DNA from: JALWSI01 sp964569095 [NCBI: uncultured Aquificales bacterium] | Lineage (GTDB): Bacteria; Thermosulfidibacterota; Thermosulfidibacteria; Thermosulfidibacterales | DNA length: 13,359 bases | Reading direction: 5' to 3' | Assembly (NCBI GenBank): GCA_964569095.1 | Contig: CAZMTB010000105.1 | Location: 1-13,359 of the forward strand | Shown here: piece by piece, positions 7,260 to 13,359 of the stretch | Layout: each line of letters opens with the position of its first letter | Numbering within the stretch: the stretch's first letter is position 1 | The notes under the pieces: generated by a model | The model's input: the letters and a program-made list of their open reading frames with translations, nothing else | Databases searched by the model: none | Told to the model about the DNA's origin: nothing | Made by a program: the position numbers and the translations under genes

Positions 7260-8294
7260 TCAAGAACGCGAAAGTTCTCTTTCTGTCTCCTCAACCAGTT
7301 CTCTAATCAGCTCGGGAACGGTGGTCATCTCTTTCAGTCTAACCGCATTCGCACCAGCAAAGACCAGACCCGTCTCCACATCCCCCGAGGCAGAGCGAAG
7401 CAAGGCAGTAGCAATGCAGTAGGGATCTGCATTGCCAGAACAGGGCTTTATGCAGTTGTACTTGCACCCCTTGGTCCTCCACTTGCCCGAGGGAAGCTCC
7501 TCGATGAGCCTGTTCTTTATTGCCCTTCCCGGCATACCCACAGGGCTCTTCACGAGAATCACATCCCCCTCTTTGGCATCCAGATATGCCTGCTTAAAGT
7601 TGGGATGCACGTCGCACTCCTCGGTCACCACGAACCTGGTGGCTATCTGGACTCCAGAGGCCCCCATTCGAAGGGCCTTGGCTATGTCCTTACCATCAAA
7701 TATGCCTCCTGCGGCAATCACCGGGATGGATACCGCCTCAACCACAGAGGGCAAGATCTCCCACACCGACTCCATGGTGCCCAAGTGTCCCCCAGCCATG
7801 GTACCCTCCACCACTACCGCAGCAGCCCCTGATCTCTCTGCCAGCTTGGCACCTTTGGCAGAGGATATGATGGAGACAATAGGCACCCCAAAGCGCTTGC
7901 CCAATCTGAATACCTCTCTCGAGAAACCCGCTCCTGTAAGGATAAGGTCTATCCCCTCGTCGAAGGCGGTGAGCAGGAGATCTTCGAAGTCGGTCATGGC
8001 AAAGAGGATGTTCACCCCTATCACTCCCCCGGGACCCGCTATCTCTCTCGCCTTCCTGATCTCCTCCCTCAGGGGAATGGCATCGTTGTAGGGTTTGCTG
8101 AGAACCTCCCCCTTGCAGGTGGTCTTCGGATGATTCCTGCCAGGATCGTGGAGAAGAACCGCTGAGATAACCCCTATTCCCCCCTCCCTGGCCACACTCC
8201 CCGCCAGGGAGTGTAGAGAGACCCTAGCTCCCATTCCCCCCTGAATTATAGGGATCCTCGCCTCAACGCCGCCTATGCGCAGGGGTTTAAGCAT
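7260..8294 (-). CDS. Nitronate monooxygenase / FabK-like FMN-dependent oxidoreductase
   Basis: This 344-residue TIM-barrel flavoprotein belongs to the 2-nitropropane dioxygenase family, whose members oxidise alkyl nitronates or, in the FabK branch, reduce enoyl-ACP in fatty-acid synthesis. Family motifs are IQGGMG (residues 17-22), EGTMAGGHLG with GGH at 168-170, the FMN phosphate loop AAGGIFDGKDIAKAL (194-208) and GASGVQIATRF (211-221). After KSPVGMPGRAI comes a tail with four cysteines spaced C-x3-C-x3-C-x7-C (277, 281, 285, 293), as in a metal or iron-sulfur site; classical FabK lacks it. The ATG at 8294 is chosen because it has AGAGGG upstream and the family starts just before the first strand; an ATG at 8318 lacks a ribosome site. 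It lies 68 bases after the phosphoesterase gene. Substrate is undetermined. Confidence 0.85.
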   Translation of the reverse strand: MLKPLRIGGVEARIPIIQGGMGARVSLHSLAGSVAREGGIGVISAVLLHDPGRNHPKTTCKGEVLSKPYNDAIPLREEIRKAREIAGPGGVIGVNILFAMTDFEDLLLTAFDEGIDLILTGAGFSREVFRLGKRFGVPIVSIISSAKGAKLAERSGAAAVVVEGTMAGGHLGTMESVWEILPSVVEAVSIPVIAAGGIFDGKDIAKALRMGASGVQIATRFVVTEECDVHPNFKQAYLDAKEGDVILVKSPVGMPGRAIKNRLIEELPSGKWRTKGCKYNCIKPCSGNADPYCIATALLRSASGDVETGLVFAGANAVRLKEMTTVPELIRELVEETERELSRS

Positions 8295-8362
8295 ACAACC
8301 CTCTTCTCTTCCTGCCATGGGAGGAAGGATACACGGGGCTTTTCCAAGAGGTCAAGATGGGA

Positions 8363-8842
8363 TCAGAGGTGGACAACCTCTGCCTCCAGTGAGACGGTGT
8401 CCAGAACGGCAACTGTGGCCTCTCCGGTGAGCAAACCGCAGCACTCTCCAGGATTCAGCAGGAGCGTTCTACCAACCATACGATTGTCAACCTCGTGAGT
8501 GTGCCCGTAGATAACCACGTCAAATTTGCCCCCAAGGGCTATTTCTCTCACGAAGTGGTGAAAGTGTTGAAGCAGCACCTTTCTACCGTCTATCACCAAC
8601 CTCCTGGGAGCCGGCTGAATGGCCCCTTTGGAGCGCTCAAGAAGCAACACCACCTCGCCGTCGTTATTGCCCAACACCCCCTGAAAAGGGATACCTGATT
8701 CCAGAATGGGAACAAGGGAGAAGGGGGCAACTATGTCACCTGCATGCAGTATCTGCTCCACTCCCCTCTCCGCGAAGAGCTCAACCGCCCTTCTCACCAC
8801 GGGCAGGTTGTCGTGGGTATCCGACATCACTCCAACCAGCAT
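8363..8842 (-). CDS. YfcE/MJ0936-family metallophosphoesterase
   Basis: This 159-residue calcineurin-like phosphoesterase probably hydrolyses phosphodiesters using two metal ions; the physiological substrate is not known for the family. The metal-binding signature is complete: SDTHDN (Asp8, His10), GDIV (Asp36), GNND (Asn59), His93 in QHFHHF, and YGHTH (His114, His116). The closing NPGECCG motif (residues 130-136) is the version common in archaeal and thermophile members. The length is normal. The start lies 9 bases after the glycosyltransferase stop with AGGGGG about 8 bases upstream, so it is cotranscribed with it. Its place between a glycosyltransferase and a flavoprotein gives no clear functional clue. 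Confidence 0.92.
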   Translation of the reverse strand: MLVGVMSDTHDNLPVVRRAVELFAERGVEQILHAGDIVAPFSLVPILESGIPFQGVLGNNDGEVVLLLERSKGAIQPAPRRLVIDGRKVLLQHFHHFVREIALGGKFDVVIYGHTHEVDNRMVGRTLLLNPGECCGLLTGEATVAVLDTVSLEAEVVHL

Positions 8843-8852
8843 GGCCAGCCCC

Positions 8853-11813
8853 CTAAACCCTCACAGAGAAGTCAACCGCCTCTAAACTCAGATTGGGGTT
8901 GTAGAAGGGATCTTTGTCCAGTTGGGGACCCCATCTCTCTCGCATAAGCTCAATCTCCTTTCTGAACCTATCGCTGTAAACATCATCCCTCCCCCTGCTC
9001 ACAGACTCGTGGTGGTAGAGTTCTGCGTAGGGGGTGTAAACGATCCAGTAGCCCCTCTCCCTGATCCTCAAGCAGAGATCCACGTCGTTGAAGGCCACGG
9101 GCAGGTTCTCTTCGTCGAATCCCCCAACCTCTTCAAACACCTCTCTTCTCATCAACATGCAGGCGGCAGTAACCGCAGAGAGGTTGTGTATCAGGTGAGG
9201 ACGCCCAAAATACCCCATCAACTCCTTCCTCATCCACATGTGAGAGTGGCTGGCCACTCCCCCTATCCCAAGGATCACCCCCGCGTGTTGAATGGTATCG
9301 TCTGGAAAGAGCAAGAGGCCTCCTACAGCCCCCACCTCCCGCCTCTGGGCGTGCTCCACCATTGCCCCGAGCCACTCCGGGGAGATGACCTCGGTGTCGT
9401 TGTTCAAGAAGAGGACCATATCCCCCTTTGCTCTCTCCACCGCCCAGTTGTTTATGGCAGAGAAGTTGAACTCCCTCTCTGGATACTCGATAACCCTCAC
9501 CCTCTCTTCTTCGGCAAGCCTCTCGTAGTACTCAAAGGTCGCCGACTCCCGGCTGCCGTTCTCAACCACCACAACCTCGTAGTTCCGGTAGTCGGTTTTG
9601 GAAAGTAGGCTATCGATACACCGACCAAGCATATCCACGTGGTCCCTGTTGGGAATGATTATGGAGACACGGGGATTGGGCTCCGCTATCTCGTACTTCA
9701 CCCTGTACATTCCCACGGAGAATCCTGGAAGCACCCTGCCCTTTATCCCCCTTCTCCTCAAGGCATCCTCAAGGGCCCTTCTGCCAGCATCCTGGGCAAA
9801 GGGTTTAGCAGAGGCATCCCCCGCGCAAGACCCTGGCACCATGCGCCAGTGGTAGAGGATATCTGGGATGTGATGTATCCTCTCTGTCCTCTCGGTGAAT
9901 CTGAGCACCATGTCGTAGTCCTGGCTACCGTCGTAATCGCTCCTGAATCCACCTATCTCCTCCAGAATCCTTCGGCGGTACACTCCAAGGTGGCAGGTGT
10001 ACATCTGGGAGAGAAGAAGGTCGGGGGACCAATCGGGCTTGAAAAAGGGCTCGCATCGTTCCCCATTGGGAGCGAGCTTGTCCTCGTCGGAGTATACCAT
10101 GTCTATCTCTGGCCGCTCGCGAATCACCTCGGCAACCCGGTAGAGGGCGTGAGGCGCAAGCTCGTCGTCGTGATCCAGAAGGGCAACAAAATCCCCCGTG
10201 GCCATCCTGAGGGCCTCGTTGGAGGCGGCAGAGATCCCCCTGTTCTCCGGCAGAAAACGCACCGTTATCCTGGAGTCCCTCTTCTCGTACTCCCTCAACA
10301 CCCTCTCCACCTCAGGATCTGCCGAACCATCATCCGCTATGCAGAGCTCCCAGAAAGGATAGGCTTGGTTAACCACCGACTCTATTGCCCTTCGAAGAAA
10401 GCCCACCGGCGTCTTGTAGACGGGCATGATCACGCTTATTCTTGGGGCAGACTCCCAGGACTTCGCCTCTTTCTTCATCTCGCTGAGCATCTTCTCGTCA
10501 GGGGTGTTCAGCAGAATCCAGGTCTTGTAAGAATCGGCACCTTGGATGCGACTCCTCAGGTGCCTCCAGGAACCCTTAATCCCACAGGTCTTCAGGAGTT
10601 CCACCCCCTTTTTTATCTTCTCCTTGCGATCTCTGCCTTTTAAGAGCGCCGTCCAGCCATCCCACAACAGGGCCCTCCTGACGGAACCTTGGGGAAGCAG
10701 GCCATCCCGCATCCTCCGCAGCTTGACCAGCAAACGCCATCCCAAGGTGGACTCAACAGCATCTCTGTACCTTTGCAGGGCATTCCTCTCCGCCTGGAGA
10801 AGACCCACTCTCGCCTCTAAAGACGCCGCCTTTGCAGAGAGAACCCGCTTCTCCGTATCCAGGGCCTCACACCTCTCCTTAAGCCCCCGGTTCTCTTCCC
10901 TCAAGGATCTGACCGTCCTCTCCAGATCCTCCACCTTGGCAAGAAGAGACCTGTTCTCTCCCTCAAAGCGCACCATCTTCAGGCCAATCACCCACCTGAG
11001 GTGATTGCAGAGCCTCTCGGGAGATAGCTTCTCACGGTGCTTAACAAACACCCTCTCCGTCCACCGCCAGAGATCATCCGAGGTTCGGGCGTCCCCAACC
11101 CCTCCCTCACTATGAACCCGGTAAAGGGCCGTCACCCTGGGAATGTGCAAGGGAGTGTACCTCTCGGAAAGCCTTATGATGAGATCCCAGTCCTCGTAGA
11201 TCTCAAAGGACTCGTCCACTCCCCCCACCCACTCAAAGGCCTCCCGGTCCATCATCAGGGTCATGAAGGGGATGAAATTCTCGAAGAGAATACGGTTTTC
11301 GTCAAAGGGGGTTGAGAACCTCCTCAACACCTCCTTTTTCTGCCTCCAGGTACCGTCGGGCAGCATCTCCATCTCCACCATCTCGCAGGCGGTGTACGCA
11401 ATTCTGCGCCGCTGCTTCTCAAGCACACCCACCAAGGTGGAGACGTGCTCTGGCAAGAGAATGTCATCGTCATCGAGAAAGTTCACGTACTTGCCGGAGC
11501 TCTCTTCAAACGCCCGGTTGGCGGCAAAGGACCTTCCCCTCCTTCTGGGAAGGTTCACCAGTTTGAGAGACACCCCCCTCAGATCGAGGGAAGCCAAGAG
11601 AGGCGATGGATCGTCTCCCCCGTCGTTCACCACCACCACCTCAATGGGACGATACTCTTGAGCCACGACAGACTCCACCGCCTCCCTCAAAAAGGTGGGC
11701 CTGTTGCGGGTACGGATGAGAACGGATACTAAGGGCCTACCACCATCCCCCCAGGCCCTAGAAGGAGACCGAATCCGCGATCTTCTGGAAAGCCCTGTAT
11801 ATCGCCTTCTCAT
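8853..11813 (-). CDS. Triple-domain GT2 glycosyltransferase with central coiled coil
   Basis: This 986-residue protein contains three glycosyltransferase family 2 domains. Domain 1 (about 27-235) starts VSVLIRTRNRPTFL and has the metal-site run DDDD (114-117) and EDWD (207-210). A heptad-like charged segment (about 285-350) is a likely coiled coil, followed by a basic linker. Domain 2 (about 457-660) starts ISVIMPVYKTP with DHDD (547-550) and SQDYD (630-634). Domain 3 (about 714-960) starts VSIIIPNRDHV with NNDTE (804-808) and FNDVD (908-912). No membrane helix is evident, so it should be cytoplasmic or peripheral and act on surface polysaccharide or a glycosylated surface protein. Domains 2 plus 3 are a known tandem arrangement; domain 1 is extra. 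AAGGGG before the ATG at 11813 supports that start, which overlaps the previous gene by 56 bases. Acceptor and sugar are unknown. Confidence 0.9.
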   Translation of the reverse strand: MRRRYTGLSRRSRIRSPSRAWGDGGRPLVSVLIRTRNRPTFLREAVESVVAQEYRPIEVVVVNDGGDDPSPLLASLDLRGVSLKLVNLPRRRGRSFAANRAFEESSGKYVNFLDDDDILLPEHVSTLVGVLEKQRRRIAYTACEMVEMEMLPDGTWRQKKEVLRRFSTPFDENRILFENFIPFMTLMMDREAFEWVGGVDESFEIYEDWDLIIRLSERYTPLHIPRVTALYRVHSEGGVGDARTSDDLWRWTERVFVKHREKLSPERLCNHLRWVIGLKMVRFEGENRSLLAKVEDLERTVRSLREENRGLKERCEALDTEKRVLSAKAASLEARVGLLQAERNALQRYRDAVESTLGWRLLVKLRRMRDGLLPQGSVRRALLWDGWTALLKGRDRKEKIKKGVELLKTCGIKGSWRHLRSRIQGADSYKTWILLNTPDEKMLSEMKKEAKSWESAPRISVIMPVYKTPVGFLRRAIESVVNQAYPFWELCIADDGSADPEVERVLREYEKRDSRITVRFLPENRGISAASNEALRMATGDFVALLDHDDELAPHALYRVAEVIRERPEIDMVYSDEDKLAPNGERCEPFFKPDWSPDLLLSQMYTCHLGVYRRRILEEIGGFRSDYDGSQDYDMVLRFTERTERIHHIPDILYHWRMVPGSCAGDASAKPFAQDAGRRALEDALRRRGIKGRVLPGFSVGMYRVKYEIAEPNPRVSIIIPNRDHVDMLGRCIDSLLSKTDYRNYEVVVVENGSRESATFEYYERLAEEERVRVIEYPEREFNFSAINNWAVERAKGDMVLFLNNDTEVISPEWLGAMVEHAQRREVGAVGGLLLFPDDTIQHAGVILGIGGVASHSHMWMRKELMGYFGRPHLIHNLSAVTAACMLMRREVFEEVGGFDEENLPVAFNDVDLCLRIRERGYWIVYTPYAELYHHESVSRGRDDVYSDRFRKEIELMRERWGPQLDKDPFYNPNLSLEAVDFSVRV

Positions 11814-12348
11814 CTTCCCCTTTCTTCAAGCGTTTCTCCAGGAAAAGGGTTAGGGTAAACTTGGGAGAATAGTATATCCTCTGGCAGAAAAGGGCCTTGT
11901 AATTCCTCTCCTCGTCGGTGATGGTGTATATCTCTTCACCAAACCAGATCCCCTTCCCCTTCTCGCCCAGCCTCGTGCCGATCACCTCCACCTTCCTTCC
12001 AGAGGCAGACCTTCCGTTCATGGCCTTGGCGGTTCCCACCAGTCTCTTGGCAAGCTCTTTGGTACCAACGGGCTCGTGATGGTGGTGTCCACCCTCCCTG
12101 CGTATATCTTCAGGGGTTATCACCATTGAGGGCAGCACCCGAGAGACTATCTGTACACCCTTGGAAGGGAACGATATGAAGGCCTTCCTCGAGTATACCA
12201 GCTTGAAGTCGTATCCCTTGGGTAAATCAAGCTTCACCGTAACCTCCGGGGCCTTCCACTCCACCACCCTCGCCATAGAGGGCGGGACAGAGAAGAGCAC
12301 CACCGCAACGCCCAACAACAGGGAGAAGAACCATCCGTTCCGTCTCAT
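11758..12348 (-). CDS. Exported protein of unknown function with His4 tract
   Basis: I do not recognise a family for this 196-residue protein. The N-terminus is a good signal peptide: MRRN, a hydrophobic core to about residue 20, then VPPSMA with probable cleavage near residue 26. The mature part is basic and beta-rich. It carries GGHHHHEP (His88-91), a possible metal-binding loop, and one cysteine (155). Late segments such as [14 protein letters not shown] and a helical C-terminus ending KIADSVSF suggest a small compact domain. Its ATG overlaps the leuD stop as ATGA, so translation is coupled to leuD. Its last 56 bases are shared with the glycosyltransferase start. The His4 stretch could be chance; a periplasmic or surface location is inferred from the signal peptide only. 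Confidence 0.8.
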   Translation of the reverse strand: MRRNGWFFSLLLGVAVVLFSVPPSMARVVEWKAPEVTVKLDLPKGYDFKLVYSRKAFISFPSKGVQIVSRVLPSMVITPEDIRREGGHHHHEPVGTKELAKRLVGTAKAMNGRSASGRKVEVIGTRLGEKGKGIWFGEEIYTITDEERNYKALFCQRIYYSPKFTLTLFLEKRLKKGEDEKAIYRAFQKIADSVSF

Positions 12349-12848
12349 CTTCCCACCCCCAAACCCATCTTCTTCGCCACGTAGGGCATGAGTCCACCGG
12401 CGTCCAGCAGCTCCCTCATAAATGGAGGAATGGGAACGGCCTTGAAGCTCTTGCCCGTAGAGAGGTTCTCAATGGTTCCAGAGGAGAGGTCCACCCTCAC
12501 CCTATGGCCTTCCTCTATCCCCTCTACCGCCTCGGGACACTCCAATATGGGTAGCCCCATGTTGAAGGAGTTGCGGTAAAAGATACGGGCGAAGCTCTTG
12601 GCTATAACACAAGAGACTCCTGCCGCCTTTATGGCAATAGGGGCGTGCTCCCTGGAAGAACCGCATCCAAAGTTCTCGCCAGCCACGATCACGTCACCCT
12701 CTTCCACCTTGCTCGCGAACTCCGGGTCAGCGTCCTCCATGCAGTGACTACCCAATTCCTGGGGATCGGAGGTGTTGAGATACCTCGCCGGAATTATCAC
12801 GTCCGTGTCCACGTGATCACCAAACACCCACGCCTTGCCCTCTATCAT
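12345..12848 (-). CDS. leuD: 3-isopropylmalate dehydratase small subunit
   Basis: This 167-residue swivelling domain completes the active site of isopropylmalate isomerase, which converts 2- to 3-isopropylmalate in leucine synthesis. Motifs are [15 protein letters not shown] (residues 10-24), [12 protein letters not shown] (59-70) and [17 protein letters not shown] (84-100). The short length marks the archaeal/anaerobe-type LeuD rather than the roughly 200-residue enterobacterial form. A longer open frame extends upstream, but the start at 12848 is chosen because the family begins there, GGAGG precedes it, and it overlaps the leuC stop by one base (TGATG), a standard coupled arrangement. Homoaconitase small subunits are similar; the isomerase is favoured by the overall motifs. 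Confidence 0.93.
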   Translation of the reverse strand: MIEGKAWVFGDHVDTDVIIPARYLNTSDPQELGSHCMEDADPEFASKVEEGDVIVAGENFGCGSSREHAPIAIKAAGVSCVIAKSFARIFYRNSFNMGLPILECPEAVEGIEEGHRVRVDLSSGTIENLSTGKSFKAVPIPPFMRELLDAGGLMPYVAKKMGLGVGR

Positions 12849-13359
12849 CACATCACCTCCTCGGGGTGGACAATGCGACCAGCCACCGCAGAAGCAGCCG
12901 CCACGTAGGGAGAGGCCAGATACACCTCGCTCTTGGGATGCCCCATTCTGCCCACGAAGTTTCTGTTTGTGGTTGCAACGGCCCTCTCTCCCTCTGCCAA
13001 CACCCCCATGTGCCCTCCCAGGCACGGTCCGCAGGTGGGTGTGGAGATGGCAGCCCCTGCAGAGAGGAAGATGTCGAACAGTCCCTCTGTCATGGCCTGG
13101 TGGTAGATCTTCTGGGTCGCCGGAATGATTATGAGCCGCACCCTGGGATGCACCCTCTTCCCTTTCAGTATCTCCGCTGCCTGTCTGAGGTCTCTGATCC
13201 TACCGTTGGTACACGAGCCTATAACCACCTGGTCTATAGGTATCTCGGGCAAGGAGGAGACTGGCTTGACGTTCTCTGGCAAGTGGGGAAGGGCAACCAC
13301 CGGTTCCAGGGACGAAACATCTATCTCCACCACTCGTGCGTACCGGGCATCCCCGTCGC
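12848..13359 (-). CDS. leuC: 3-isopropylmalate dehydratase large subunit (5' end outside window)
   Basis: Only the C-terminal 169 codons are present; the family has about 420 residues, so the N-terminal 60 percent lies beyond the right edge. This aconitase-superfamily subunit binds the [4Fe-4S] cluster and catalyses the isopropylmalate isomerisation with LeuD. The cluster ligands are visible in [13 protein letters not shown] (one cysteine) and TCGPCLGG (two cysteines). The blocks [28 protein letters not shown] and [16 protein letters not shown] are also typical. The frame remains open to the window edge; an internal GTG at 13333 is not the true start. A homoaconitase large subunit is the alternative, since the families overlap. 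The stop overlaps the leuD start. Confidence 0.93.
   Translation of the reverse strand, partial: DGDARYARVVEIDVSSLEPVVALPHLPENVKPVSSLPEIPIDQVVIGSCTNGRIRDLRQAAEILKGKRVHPRVRLIIIPATQKIYHQAMTEGLFDIFLSAGAAISTPTCGPCLGGHMGVLAEGERAVATTNRNFVGRMGHPKSEVYLASPYVAAASAVAGRIVHPEEVM

Noticed and set aside
7260-7262. Possible selenocysteine or readthrough at the flavoprotein TGA, since the frame stays open beyond it.
   Set aside because: The family ends here, the extension matches nothing, and I see no selenocysteine-insertion hairpin directly after the TGA.
7084-7422. A 112-codon plus-strand frame beginning at a GTG.
   Set aside because: No ribosome site precedes it and half of it is antisense to the flavoprotein gene; only the gap portion is kept, as a low-confidence relic.
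9639-10643. A 334-codon open frame on the plus strand within the glycosyltransferase.
   Set aside because: The opposite strand has three clear GT2 domains, so this frame is antisense noise.
12849-13025. A 59-codon N-terminal extension of leuD.
   Set aside because: It is out-of-frame leuC sequence; the known LeuD fold begins at the ATG at 12848, which overlaps the leuC stop.

Overview
All convincing genes in this window lie on the minus strand, so transcription runs from high to low coordinates. The DNA is moderately GC-rich, with two AT-richer gaps (4243-4740 and 6976-7259). Arginine codons AGG/AGA are common and the proteins are rich in Glu and Lys, which hints at a thermophilic or thermotolerant bacterium. 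Strong Shine-Dalgarno sequences (GGAGG type) precede most starts. The two-subunit class I fumarase, LDH-like malate dehydrogenase, monomeric isocitrate dehydrogenase and short LeuD together recall anaerobic or microaerophilic Gram-negatives (Desulfobacterota- or Deferribacterota-like), but I cannot name the organism.

Region A (13359-7260) is a tightly packed run: leuC (5' end outside the window) - leuD - small exported protein with a His4 tract - three-domain GT2 glycosyltransferase - YfcE-type phosphoesterase - nitronate monooxygenase/FabK-like flavoprotein. Junctions overlap by 1, 4 and 56 bases, then come gaps of 9 and 68 bases. The genes are probably cotranscribed although their functions look unrelated. 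LeuC and LeuD form isopropylmalate isomerase for leucine synthesis; the glycosyltransferase points to the cell surface.

Region B (7259-4688) holds an AT-rich gap with a CRP-like palindrome and a TTGACA box, the monomeric NADP-type isocitrate dehydrogenase gene, and a strong intrinsic terminator. It looks like a single-gene transcription unit.

Region C (4687-1) begins with a long untranslated stretch containing a plausible promoter and several inverted repeats, including a pair resembling NrdR boxes. It continues as mdh - fumarase alpha - fumarase beta - sdhC - sdhD - sdhA (3' end outside the window). This is a TCA operon covering the four-carbon arm succinate <-> fumarate <-> malate <-> oxaloacetate. 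Two perfect hairpins without U-tracts sit at the mdh/fumarase and fumarase/sdhC junctions and split the transcript into three functional modules, suggesting RNA-level control of subunit ratios.

The window is mostly ordinary central metabolism. I see no CRISPR array, RNA gene, insertion sequence or clearly novel system. The least ordinary items are the triple glycosyltransferase with its coiled coil, the secreted His4 protein overlapped by it, the four-cysteine tail of the flavoprotein, the operon-internal hairpins, and the candidate operators in the two gaps.
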